Under the pieces are notes generated by a model, which saw nothing but the letters and a program-made list of their open reading frames with translations, had not been told where the DNA came from and did no database searches. This document shows positions 27,975 through 36,319 of a DNA stretch of 64,000 nucleotides, piece after piece. The translations under genes were made by a program, and so were the position numbers. The number at the start of each line of letters is the position of its first letter. Within the stretch, counting starts at the first letter, position 1. Origin of the DNA: Bin55 sp965199895 (GTDB lineage Bacteria; Pseudomonadota; Gammaproteobacteria; Pseudomonadales; Azotimanducaceae); assembly GCA_965199895.1 (NCBI GenBank), contig CBDATJ010000002.1, forward strand, positions 116,395 through 180,394, given 5' to 3'.

Positions 27975-29734
27975 TGATGTGTACTGTTCGCTCGCTGCTG
28001 AGTTGTTATCAACAAGCCATTGCTGAGGTCACCGCTCCCGGGCAAATCTACGAAACCAAAACAGTGCGAGTAGGCACTGTTGACTATATCGGATTTGTTG
28101 ACATCCCCTCGTCTCTTCGAGAGATCTATCAGTCGGGTCTCAAGCATTCCGATCAAGACTTTTACGTCTTCAAAGATGAACGCTACACCTATCAACGAGC
28201 GTGGGAAATCTCAGCTAAAGTAGGAAATCGTCTACTCCAAGAAGAGGTGAAATCCAACGCTCCGGTAGGTATTGCTCTACGCAATTACCCGGAATGGATC
28301 TTTGCATTCATGGGCATTACTTCTATAGGGCGCATCGCTGCTGGTTTAAATGCGTGGTGGTCGACCGATGAAATGGTCTACGCCATCAAAGACAGTGGGA
28401 TTCAACTACTCATTGTCGATTCCGAACGATATGAACGCATCAAGAATCACATCCAAGTGCTTGGAATAAAAGTCGTTACTGTTCGAATGCAAAAACAGAC
28501 TAATTCTGAAACCTGGGAACAGTGGATTGAGAGTGCATCTGAAGAAATGCCAACCGTTGAGGTAGGTCCAACGACGGAAGCTACCCTACTCTACACTTCT
28601 GGATCTACCGCTAAACCAAAGGGAGTACTTTCCACTCATCAAGCACTTACTCACGCTTTAGTCGGCTGGGAAGCTGGTGCGTATATTAATTGGAAAGAAA
28701 TGCAGATTGCGAAGGAACACGGACACGACGTTGAGGTCGGTCCAGATCCGCGTCATCGGTTTTTGGCTTCAAAAGACCAACCCAATGCAACTAGACCAGC
28801 CAGTATCTTGACAGTGCCTTTGTTTCATGTCACTGGACTTGCAGTTCAAATGCTGACATCGTTCCGAGGTGGTCGAAAACTTATCGGCATGTACAAGTGG
28901 GATGTTGAAGAAGCACTCCGCATCATTGAAAAGGAACGTATCACTTCGTTCAACGGTGTACCGACCATGTCTTGGGAACTCACTCAAGCACCCAATCTCG
29001 AAAAATACGATTTGAGTAGTCTACAAACTGCCGGAGGGGGTGGTGCACCAATGGCACCTGAACATTCCCGACAAATCGATGAAAAACTCGCAAGAGATGG
29101 TCAAGCAACGGGTTGGGGAATGACCGAGACTCAAGGTTATGCGACCAACATCAATGGACACTATTTGCGAAATAGACCGAGAAGTTGTGGTCGCGCGATC
29201 CCACCGATTTGCAAAGTTAAAGCTGTCGATGAACAAGGTAACGATCTCAAACCCGGTGAATCTGGTGAACTTCTTATCTGGGGAATCATGAATTTCATTG
29301 GTTATTGGAACGACCCAAACACTACTGCAAAATCACTTAAAGACGGTTGGGTTTCTAGTGGAGACATCGGCTATCTTGATGAAGAAGGTTATGTCTTCAT
29401 TACAGACAGAAAGAAAGAGATGGTTATTCGTGGAGGTGAGAATGTTGGGTGCCAGGAAGTTGAAACCGTTCTCTATGAACACCCCGATATTTATGAGTGT
29501 ACGGTCTTCGGTCTACCTGACGAAAGGCTTGGTGAGGTCGTAGCTGCAGTCATCGGAACTCGCCCGGGCGTGGATTTGTCAACTGATGCGGTAAGAGAAT
29601 TCGCCAAGAGTCGATTAGCTAAATTCAAAGTGCCGGATCACATTTGGATTCGCTTTGAGCAACTTCCTCGAACTGCTTCAGAAAAGATCTTCAAGCGCAA
29701 GATTCGCGAAGAAATTCTGAAGGATAGTGCTTAA
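27974..29734 (+). CDS. AMP-dependent acyl-CoA synthetase/ligase
   Basis: A 586-residue adenylate-forming enzyme that would activate a carboxylic acid, probably fatty or branched, to its CoA thioester. The P-loop is LLYTSGSTAKPKGVLSTH, A5 is WGMTETQG, A7 is WVSSGDIGYLDEEG and A8 is DRKKEMVIRGGENV. The A10 lysine lies in RTASEKIFKRK, where the common SGK is SEK. The substrate pocket does not allow a call. The start could be GTG at 27974, overlapping the DUF1295 stop, or ATG at 27977. Coupling with DUF1295 hints at lipid metabolism. Confidence 0.88.
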   Translation: MMCTVRSLLSCYQQAIAEVTAPGQIYETKTVRVGTVDYIGFVDIPSSLREIYQSGLKHSDQDFYVFKDERYTYQRAWEISAKVGNRLLQEEVKSNAPVGIALRNYPEWIFAFMGITSIGRIAAGLNAWWSTDEMVYAIKDSGIQLLIVDSERYERIKNHIQVLGIKVVTVRMQKQTNSETWEQWIESASEEMPTVEVGPTTEATLLYTSGSTAKPKGVLSTHQALTHALVGWEAGAYINWKEMQIAKEHGHDVEVGPDPRHRFLASKDQPNATRPASILTVPLFHVTGLAVQMLTSFRGGRKLIGMYKWDVEEALRIIEKERITSFNGVPTMSWELTQAPNLEKYDLSSLQTAGGGGAPMAPEHSRQIDEKLARDGQATGWGMTETQGYATNINGHYLRNRPRSCGRAIPPICKVKAVDEQGNDLKPGESGELLIWGIMNFIGYWNDPNTTAKSLKDGWVSSGDIGYLDEEGYVFITDRKKEMVIRGGENVGCQEVETVLYEHPDIYECTVFGLPDERLGEVVAAVIGTRPGVDLSTDAVREFAKSRLAKFKVPDHIWIRFEQLPRTASEKIFKRKIREEILKDSA

Positions 29735-29785
29735 ATCGAACTAAAGTTCTAAGAGGTTGAATAGTCAATCAACCCATGAATGGGT

Positions 29786-30457
29786 CTACGTGACCAGAAA
29801 CACAGTCAACCAGTGTTGGTTCCAATGTGCTAGATAACCGTAGCCGACGGATATGGGCGAATCTCTGAGTCGACTCACACTTGACTGAGCAGTGAAGCGC
29901 ATGGTCTCAACATCTACTGAAACCTCGATATCTTTAAATCCTATATACTCACCAACTAGTGGGTTCACGGCCTTGTAGATGGATTCTTTAGCACAGTAGA
30001 GTGCTGTTTGCCATTTTTGAAGTTCTGGTTGCGCTTGCACGAAAGAGAGTTCATAGGGTAACAAGATTCGGCTAGCTACTTTGTCGGAAACTGCTTCATC
30101 AGATACAACATCCATTCCCACTCCGGACATCACGGATTGCCTGGATACTACGGCTGATGCAACAGTTCGGGAATGAGCAATATTGCCGACCAGTCCTTGA
30201 GGCCATATAGGTAGTCGTCCATATTGAAGTATTGATTGACTTTTCTCTCCTATATGTGAGAGTGCAGCATGAGCTGCTCTGCGCCCTGACGAAAACTCAT
30301 GCCTTCGAGTCTCAATGGCGTGATTGACTAATGTTTGTTCGCTAACAGATAGCTCTGCAAAGTAATCGCCTACCAAAGATAAAACCAGACAGGTGTGATT
30401 TCTTGTAGGATGTTTCCAACTCAATGGAGGTAACTCGTCTAGTCGAACAATCTCCAT
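29786..30457 (-). CDS. 4'-phosphopantetheinyl transferase, EntD/Sfp superfamily
   Basis: This enzyme would attach phosphopantetheine from CoA to a carrier protein. The 223-residue protein shows the motifs WPQGLVGNIAHS (for the usual WP.G..GSITHS), the metal-binding GMDVVSDEAV, and YCAKESIYKAV near the C-terminal third. The EntD-like length and the W-P-x-G motif suggest the carrier of a siderophore or lipid synthase, but no such cluster is in the window. It converges with the acyl-CoA synthetase 51 bases away, and tRNA-Leu(UAG) is 34 bases upstream on the same strand. Confidence 0.88.
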   Translation of the reverse strand: MEIVRLDELPPLSWKHPTRNHTCLVLSLVGDYFAELSVSEQTLVNHAIETRRHEFSSGRRAAHAALSHIGEKSQSILQYGRLPIWPQGLVGNIAHSRTVASAVVSRQSVMSGVGMDVVSDEAVSDKVASRILLPYELSFVQAQPELQKWQTALYCAKESIYKAVNPLVGEYIGFKDIEVSVDVETMRFTAQSSVSRLRDSPISVGYGYLAHWNQHWLTVFLVT

Positions 30458-30491
30458 AACTACGGTAAGGTGGCTTAATACCTGTCAGGAA

Positions 30492-30576
30492 TGGTGCCCA
30501 GGGAGGGAGTCGAACCCTCACGCCCGAAGGCACAGGAACCTAAATCCTGCTTGTCTGCCAATTCCAACACCTGGGC
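30492..30576 (-). tRNA. tRNA-Leu(UAG)
   Basis: An 85-nt class II tRNA on the minus strand: acceptor GCCCAGG/CCTGGGC, anticodon stem CAGGA/TCCTG with anticodon TAG, a long variable arm (GTGCCTTCGGGCGT) and encoded CCA. It is intact, without an intron, and divergent from the interrupted tRNA-Leu(UAA) 262 bases away. Confidence 0.97.
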
Positions 30577-30838
30577 AACGGTATCGAACTCAAAATTGCA
30601 ACAAATTAAGGTAAGGAACTCAAAAATACAGTACGACAATAAGCAATTTTCTCTTTTTCAAGAGGAAATCAGATATTGAATTTGTGTGAAAGAAATATAG
30701 ATGTCTAGCCTATCAATTGGAGCAGCAGATCGGCTCATTGATGCCTGGATGCAGTATATTATGGATTGACTTTGAACAGGTAAGAAATCAATACGCTAAA
30801 CGTTCATAAAATAGAACCTATCTGGTCAATATGACCGT

Positions 30839-31153
30839 GCCCGAGTGGCGAAATTGGTAGACGCAAGGGACTTATCAGTAAATTTGAGCATCCTAGCAGA
30901 AATGCTTGGTATGAATGGAGTCAAATTCGGGGAAACCTCCTACCGTGAGTAGGTGGCAATCCCGAGCTAAGCGAAATGAGTGACAGCCACCATTGAAAGT
31001 GTAGAGACTTGACGGCTCCCCCTTCCACTCTAGTAAAGGTGAAGAGAAAGTCCAGACCACAAACGATTCAAACAATCGGCGATGAAAATCGAAGTGGTAC
31101 GAAAATCCCTCGGAGGTAACTCCGTGCCGGTTCGACTCCGGCCTCGGGCACCA
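30839..31153 (+). tRNA. tRNA-Leu(UAA) interrupted by a group I intron
   Basis: The 5' exon is 30839-30873 (acceptor GCCCGAG, D-arm, anticodon stem AGGGA, then C32 U33 U34). The 3' exon is 31102-31153 (A35 A36 A37 A38, stem TCCCT, variable arm GGAG/CTCC, T-arm GCCGG/CCGGC, acceptor CTCGGGC, discriminator A, CCA). Joined, the exons give an 87-nt class II tRNA with anticodon UAA, very close to E. coli tRNA-Leu(UAA) in the anticodon arm. The anticodon is split between U34 and A35. Without splicing no functional tRNA could form, so the intron must be active if this is the only tRNA for UUA codons. hyuB ends 11 bases beyond the CCA on the other strand. Confidence 0.95.
30874..31101 (+). ncRNA. Group I self-splicing intron (IC3-like) in tRNA-Leu(UAA)
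   Basis: A 228-nt intron, no coding frame. P1 pairs exon CUU (30871-30873) with GAG (30886-30888), placing U34 in the required U-G wobble. P2 is 30892-30898/30903-30909 capped by GAAA. P3 is GGAGUC (30917-30922) with GGCUCC (31014-31019). P4 is UUCGGG (30926-30931) with CCCGAG (30961-30966). P7 is GACUU (31006-31010) with AAGUC (31048-31052). P9 is ACCAC (31056-31060) with GUGGU (31094-31098), enclosing two small hairpins, one with a GAAA loop. The last base, 31101, is the expected terminal G. The cores GGCAAUCCCGAGC, GUAGAGACUUGACGG and AAGAGAAAGUCC resemble those of cyanobacterial tRNA-Leu introns as I recall them. Confidence 0.94.
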
Positions 31154-31164
31154 AATATCGCAAA

Positions 31165-32826
31165 TCAATGCGATGCGGTATATCCGTAATCCTCTTTCGC
31201 AGTATCTTCTGAGATTAACTCTGAATCCAGATCATGTTGCACGTAGTCTGGGTCTCTTGACAAAGGGTTACCTCGACCACCGCCACCGGGTGTTTCCATC
31301 ACCAATGTTGCACCAGAGGGCACCCAATCCTTACCCTTTCCAGACCACTCTTGATTTTCTTTGAGATAGACTCGACCCAACGCGCCCGCTCCACCTCCTT
31401 CACGACCCCGCGCGGGATGACCTACTCGATCAAACATCTTGGAAAGAACAAACGGCGCTTGGTGGATGTGTTCGATTTCGATGATTTGACCCAAACCACC
31501 TCTAAACTCTCCCGTACCTCCAGAGTCTTTCAAAAATTCCCGTCGAAGAAATATCAGTGGAGAGGTAACCTCGTTGATTTCAGTCGAAGTCGTGCGGACT
31601 CCCGATGGAAATGCAGTCGTCGATAACCCATCTTTGGTACTACGAGCACCGGTTCCACCGTTAAAAATGGGGTTGATAACAAAGTGAGGCGCGTTGTAAT
31701 TCAAACTCGCAGTTGTGTCACTCATGAGTACCGGATTCCAAATACAAGACGCTCCCTCGCAAGGTACTTCATCACCCAAAATATGATTCAAGCAGCCAAT
31801 CACAACATCAGGTAGCATTTGTCCGATAGCATGACGAGCAGAAACTGCACAGGGGGATTCCGCATTCAAGATGGAACCCTGTGGAGCTGTGACCTCTATG
31901 CAAGATAGCGAACCTTCGTTGTTGGGAATATCGTTCCCGACCAAACAACGCACTCCAAACGAAGCATAAGCTTCGGTGTAGGCGAGTGGTACGTTTATGC
32001 CATATCTTGATACTCCGGAACTGCCTTCAAAATCAATGAATATTCGTTCATCTTCAATGGTGAGGGTACACTGCAAGTGAACCGGTTGGTCATATCCATC
32101 CACATCCATACTGTACGAGTAAGTGCCGTTAGGTAGTTGACGTATTTCATGTTCCATTGCAGCTTTGGATGTATTCAAAATTGCATCGCTGATTTCGTTG
32201 AGATCTTGTAACTCAAATTCTTGGATGGTTTGCAACAACTTCTGTGATCCCAGATCGTTGCATGCAGTCAAGGAGTACAAATCACCTTCAGCAACAACTG
32301 GATCGCGAACGTTCGCTTTAATCACGTTCATTAGAGTTTGGTCTAGTACGCCGCCCTTGAACAAGTGAGTGATCGGTACTTGAATCCCTTCCTCAAAGAT
32401 TTCGTTTGCGTCGGGTCCAAATCCTCGCCCACCAACATCAGCAATATGGCTTGTAGAAGCAAAGAACGCCACTACTCTTCCGTCCAGGAATGTGGGGGTA
32501 ACCAAAGTGAAGTCATTCAGATGTCCCGTTGCTAACCATGGGTCGTTAGTGAGTAGTACATCGCGTTCTTTCATTTCACTTATGGGGATTTCTGCAAGGA
32601 AGTGCCTCACAGATTTTGCCATCGCATTGACGTGTCCCGGAGTACCTGTTACCGCTTGAGCAAGCATTTCTCCTTGTTCATTGAAAACACCAGCAGAAAG
32701 ATCTCCCGCTTCACGGACTACGGTCGAAAATGCTGTTCTCATGAGAGTTTGAGCTTGGTCTTCCACAATCGCTAACAGCCGGTCCCACAGAAGTTGGCGT
32801 AGAATAGGATTTAATGTTTTGTTCAT
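31165..32826 (-). CDS. hyuB: Hydantoinase B/oxoprolinase family protein
   Basis: The 553-residue HyuB-type subunit of ATP-dependent hydantoinase/oxoprolinase or related carboxylases. Family segments include MRTAFSTVVREAGDLSAGVFN near the N-terminus, LTNDPWLATGHLNDF, HIADVGGRGFGPDA and the C-terminal ETPGGGGRGNPL. These enzymes open cyclic amides such as hydantoins or 5-oxoproline with ATP; the true substrate cannot be read. It follows hyuA by 49 bases, same strand, as in typical hyuAB pairs. Its stop codon is 11 bases from the 3' end of the convergent tRNA-Leu(UAA). Confidence 0.92.
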   Translation of the reverse strand: MNKTLNPILRQLLWDRLLAIVEDQAQTLMRTAFSTVVREAGDLSAGVFNEQGEMLAQAVTGTPGHVNAMAKSVRHFLAEIPISEMKERDVLLTNDPWLATGHLNDFTLVTPTFLDGRVVAFFASTSHIADVGGRGFGPDANEIFEEGIQVPITHLFKGGVLDQTLMNVIKANVRDPVVAEGDLYSLTACNDLGSQKLLQTIQEFELQDLNEISDAILNTSKAAMEHEIRQLPNGTYSYSMDVDGYDQPVHLQCTLTIEDERIFIDFEGSSGVSRYGINVPLAYTEAYASFGVRCLVGNDIPNNEGSLSCIEVTAPQGSILNAESPCAVSARHAIGQMLPDVVIGCLNHILGDEVPCEGASCIWNPVLMSDTTASLNYNAPHFVINPIFNGGTGARSTKDGLSTTAFPSGVRTTSTEINEVTSPLIFLRREFLKDSGGTGEFRGGLGQIIEIEHIHQAPFVLSKMFDRVGHPARGREGGGAGALGRVYLKENQEWSGKGKDWVPSGATLVMETPGGGGRGNPLSRDPDYVQHDLDSELISEDTAKEDYGYTASH

Positions 32827-32875
32827 GGTTTTCGTGTTATTTACACAAGATTGGGTAAGTGTTCATTAGTATGTT

Positions 32876-34939
32876 CTATTTGCTGACTAGCTTCATTACG
32901 AGCGCGTTGGAATCACTTGCTTTAGTGATCTGAAACCCGCTAGGAACCACAACACTAGTGTGCGATTCGGTAATCAAAGCAGGTCCTAGGATCGGTTCTT
33001 CTGCAGTCACGAGCCTTCTTGGAATGACTCTAGCGACGGTTTCTTCCGTTCGTTCTGTCAACTGTTGCGAATGTTCTGTCAAATCTCCGAATTGAGTATC
33101 ACCCAAGGCAAGCAAAGCTTGATCCGAAGATTCAGCCACGGCTAGGTTCAGAGTCCAGCTCATGATTTCAATCGTTGCCTGGGGTATGGTGCGACCATAG
33201 GTAGCAGTATAAGTTTGCTCAAAGTGTTCTCGAAGCGATTGTTCATTGAAATGACTCGGGTCAAAAACAACAGTAATTTCATACCCTTGACCAACATATC
33301 GCATAAATGCCGAAGCTGTCTTGGTTAACTCTTGATTTTGGGTTGCGGTTGCGACAACAGACGTAGCTTCTTCCTCCATGTCTTCAAGGATACTGTTTAC
33401 GATTTTCTCATCAAGCTCTGAAAGCAGCATGTGTCGGCTTCGCACCACTTCATAGGAAATCGGCGCACACAAAAATCCAATTGCAGAACCTACTCCCGCT
33501 CCTTCAGGAATGATGACCTGTTTAAGATTCATCTTTTCCATCAATCGAGCAGCATGAAGGGGCGCAGCTCCTCCGAATGCAATCATCGTACGATTTGTAA
33601 TTGAATTGCCCCATTCTGCTGCGTGGCTGCGAGCAGCTGCGGACATATTTTCATCGACAATTTCAGCGATTCCTCTCGCTGCATCCTTTAGACTCATACT
33701 CAGTGGAGTTGCTATGTTGGTATCGATGGCTTGCAAAGCTGCTTGCTGATCTAAACTAATAAATCCACCGGCAAAGTTATCCGCATCCATTCTTCCGAGA
33801 TAGCAGTCTGCGTCGGTCACCGTAGGTTTTTTACCATCTCGTCCATAGCAAGCAGGACCGGGTTGCGAACCAGCACTCTCTGGCCCAATCTGAATTCGAT
33901 TGAGCTTGTCAATGTGCGCTATCGATCCGCCGCCTGCTCCAATTTCAACCATCTCGATCACTGGGATACGTATAGGCAACCCACTCCCCTTTTTGAATCG
34001 ATAACTACGATCAACCTCAAATGCTCGCGACAGTAAGGTTTTACCTTCATCAATGAGACAGAGTTTGGCTGTCGTACCACCCATGTCGAAAGAAATAACT
34101 TTGTCTAGCCCCTTACTGCGGGCGATCATTTCAGCAAGTATCGCCCCTCCGGCTGGACCAGATTCGACCAAACGAATGGGATATTTCGATGCAGTCTTGA
34201 AGCTAGTTAGACCTCCACCAGAAGTCATCATGAGATACGGACAATTGAATCCGAGTTCGCTGAGTCGTTCAGCTAAACTCTTCAGGTACCGGCTCATCAG
34301 AAGCAATACGTAGGCATTAGCACACGTAGTAGAGAGTCGCTCGTATTCACGAATTTCCGGACAGACTTCACAAGAGAGTGAAATCGGAATATTGCCTAAG
34401 GACTCTCTAATCCTATCAGCAACTGCACGTTCGTGAACACCGTTGATGTAAGAATGAAGAAATCCAATCGCAACACTCTCAACATCCTCTTGCTTCAAGA
34501 ACTTGATTGCATCATCGACAGTTCCATGATCCAACGGAATACGAACTTCACCACTTGCTGTGATACGTTCTCTAATTGGTACTCGCAATTTTCGAGTTAC
34601 CAATGGAGCTGGACGTTCAATATTCACATCGTATTGCTCAAACCGATTCTCAAATGCCATCTCAAGAATGTCCCGATGACCTTCGGTTGTGAGTAAAGCA
34701 GTCTTTGCACCACTTCGCTCAATCAACGCATTGGTTGCAAGAGTGGTTCCATGTAGAACAATTTCAACGTCCTGCACAGATGCCTTACTTTGTTTAAAGA
34801 TTCGAGCAATCCCTTCAACTACTGCTTCACTAGGATCCCCGTGCGAGGTCAAGACTTTGGTTGAATGAACCCGATCAAATAGTTGTAAGACAACATCAGT
34901 AAACGTCCCTCCAATGTCAATCGCTAAGCCGTTTCTCAC
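32876..34939 (-). CDS. hyuA: Hydantoinase A/oxoprolinase family protein
   Basis: The 687-residue ATP-binding subunit. It opens with the actin-like phosphate-1 motif GLAIDIGGTFTDVVLQ, then HGTTLATNALIERSGAKTALLTT, and a second nucleotide-binding segment SFDMGGTTAKLCLIDEG near residue 290; ESGPAGGAI is also typical. Acetone carboxylase beta subunits are related, but no third (gamma) subunit gene is next to it, so a hydantoinase or oxoprolinase role is more likely. It forms an operon with hyuB. Its start faces a 313-base intergenic region shared with the divergent prs. Confidence 0.92.
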   Translation of the reverse strand: MRNGLAIDIGGTFTDVVLQLFDRVHSTKVLTSHGDPSEAVVEGIARIFKQSKASVQDVEIVLHGTTLATNALIERSGAKTALLTTEGHRDILEMAFENRFEQYDVNIERPAPLVTRKLRVPIRERITASGEVRIPLDHGTVDDAIKFLKQEDVESVAIGFLHSYINGVHERAVADRIRESLGNIPISLSCEVCPEIREYERLSTTCANAYVLLLMSRYLKSLAERLSELGFNCPYLMMTSGGGLTSFKTASKYPIRLVESGPAGGAILAEMIARSKGLDKVISFDMGGTTAKLCLIDEGKTLLSRAFEVDRSYRFKKGSGLPIRIPVIEMVEIGAGGGSIAHIDKLNRIQIGPESAGSQPGPACYGRDGKKPTVTDADCYLGRMDADNFAGGFISLDQQAALQAIDTNIATPLSMSLKDAARGIAEIVDENMSAAARSHAAEWGNSITNRTMIAFGGAAPLHAARLMEKMNLKQVIIPEGAGVGSAIGFLCAPISYEVVRSRHMLLSELDEKIVNSILEDMEEEATSVVATATQNQELTKTASAFMRYVGQGYEITVVFDPSHFNEQSLREHFEQTYTATYGRTIPQATIEIMSWTLNLAVAESSDQALLALGDTQFGDLTEHSQQLTERTEETVARVIPRRLVTAEEPILGPALITESHTSVVVPSGFQITKASDSNALVMKLVSK

Positions 34940-35252
34940 TAGTTTCGATTCCCGGTTGTTGCTCTGTTCATTGAATGGAATTTGAGGTAGTCTGTGTCAA
35001 TATTCCACTGTGAAGTAATGTCTCAATCATATAATTTCAAGTCGTGATCAGTTCTTGCGTGTTGCTCCCACCCTACCTCTATGAACTGCATTCAATGGTC
35101 GAATTACGCTATTTAGCTTCAAATGGCTGAAATATTCACCTATGCGATGGCAAACACAATCCTATTCAATGGACCTAGCGAAACTGGATATTGGTCGACC
35201 AAACTAGTGCTCATTTAGGTGAGAAAGGTAACTTTGAGCTAACGCTACTACT
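34940..35252. other. 313-base divergent intergenic region, hyuA/prs
   Basis: It must carry the promoters of hyuA (minus) and prs (plus). I see no tRNA, repeat or open frame of note. GAGAAAGG about 25-30 bases before the prs start is the nearest purine-rich element. Confidence 0.4.
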
Positions 35253-36197
35253 ATGACAAACAATATCAAACTCATTGCTGGTACATCACATACCGAATTT
35301 ACTGAAGCCATCGGAACCCATTTAGGGATACCTTTGACGCAGACAGAAATCACTCGATTCGGTAACGAGAACATCATGTTCCAGTGTAAAGAAAATGTTC
35401 GAGAATCTGACGTTTTTGTCGTACAAACTTCGTGCTCTGGTCTATCAGACTATATTGTAGAACTGCTGATCATTATTGATGCCCTAAAGCATGCGTCTGC
35501 ACGGAGAATCACCGCCGTTTTACCATATTTTTTCTATGCTCGTTCAGACAAAAAGGATCGCCCCAGAATCTCCATCACCGCACGACTCATGGCAGATGTC
35601 TTGGAGACCGCTGGTGCCAACCGAGTACTCACAATGAACCTTCACTCACCACAAGTAGGCGGGTTTTTCCGAATTCCGGTCGATCAACTCAATGCAACTC
35701 CACTTGTGTGTGATCGATTGCGGTCAACCACTAGCCTGTCTAACTCAGTTTTGGTTGCGAGCGATGTCAGTGAAGCAAAGGACTTGCGAGAGTATGCCAA
35801 TCGCCTCAACCTCCCCATAGCCATCGTCGATAAACGACGAGTGAATGACGATGAACAAGCTCAAGCTGTTGGTTTGATAGGAGAAGTAGAAGGTAAAAAC
35901 GCGCTACTTGTAGATGATGAAATCGCGAGTGGAGGGACGATGTTAGAAGCAGCGAGATTTTTGCTCGAACACGGAGTTCAACGTATCGAAGCTGCAGCCG
36001 TACACCCCGTTTTGTCTGGTCGTGCTTATGAACGCATTGAGAACTCTACCATCGAACGTCTAATCGTCACTGATTCAATCCCATTAGACGAAGAAAGACG
36101 AAATTCGAAGATTGAAACCGTTACCGTAGCTCCGCTATTCGCTGAAGCTATCAAAGCCATTCACTCAGGATACAGCGTTTCTAAGCTGTTTAAGTAA
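35253..36197 (+). CDS. prs: Ribose-phosphate pyrophosphokinase, divergent
   Basis: PRPP synthase makes phosphoribosyl pyrophosphate from ribose 5-phosphate and ATP. The 314-residue protein has NENIMFQCKENVRESDVFVVQ near residue 45, PYFFYARSDKKDRPR, LTMNLHSPQVGGFF and the PRPP loop ALLVDDEIASGGTM. Several positions differ from the E. coli-type enzyme: YARQDRR is YARSDKKDRPR, the SPDxGG region reads ASDVSEAKDLREYA, and the PRPP loop is DDEIASGGT instead of DDMIDTGGT. The SPDxGG change removes residues that normally help bind ribose 5-phosphate. It could be a second PRPP synthase or a noncanonical sole copy; ispE and pth, usual neighbours, are absent. It ends one base from tRNA-Cys, convergent. 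Confidence 0.87.
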   Translation: MTNNIKLIAGTSHTEFTEAIGTHLGIPLTQTEITRFGNENIMFQCKENVRESDVFVVQTSCSGLSDYIVELLIIIDALKHASARRITAVLPYFFYARSDKKDRPRISITARLMADVLETAGANRVLTMNLHSPQVGGFFRIPVDQLNATPLVCDRLRSTTSLSNSVLVASDVSEAKDLREYANRLNLPIAIVDKRRVNDDEQAQAVGLIGEVEGKNALLVDDEIASGGTMLEAARFLLEHGVQRIEAAAVHPVLSGRAYERIENSTIERLIVTDSIPLDEERRNSKIETVTVAPLFAEAIKAIHSGYSVSKLFK

Positions 36198-36198
36198 A

Positions 36199-36272
36199 TG
36201 GAGGCTGGGGTCGGAATCGAACCGGCGTAAACGGAGTTGCAGTCCGTAGCATAACCACTCTGCCACCCAGCC
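36199..36272 (-). tRNA. tRNA-Cys(GCA)
   Basis: A 74-nt cloverleaf on the minus strand: acceptor GGCTGGG, anticodon loop CTGCAAC (GCA), T-loop GTTCGATTC, discriminator U and encoded CCA. It lies 47 bases after pgsA on the same strand, matching the uvrC-pgsA-tRNA order of E. coli (where glyW, cysT and leuZ follow pgsA); the Gly and Leu tRNAs are not here. Its 3' end is one base from the prs stop codon. Confidence 0.97.
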
Positions 36273-36319
36273 TTTCATCCCAGAAACTTGGGATTTGGTC
36301 GCACACCATTCTAGCAATG

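Noticed and set aside
29735..29785. A terminator between the acyl-CoA synthetase and the phosphopantetheinyl transferase
   Set aside because: There is a 6-bp palindrome ACCCAT/ATGGGT and another weak stem, but no U-run on either strand.
30893..31168. A 91-codon minus-strand reading frame over the tRNA-Leu(UAA) intron
   Set aside because: It runs antisense to the tRNA and its intron, has no recognisable domain and is explained by the RNA structure.
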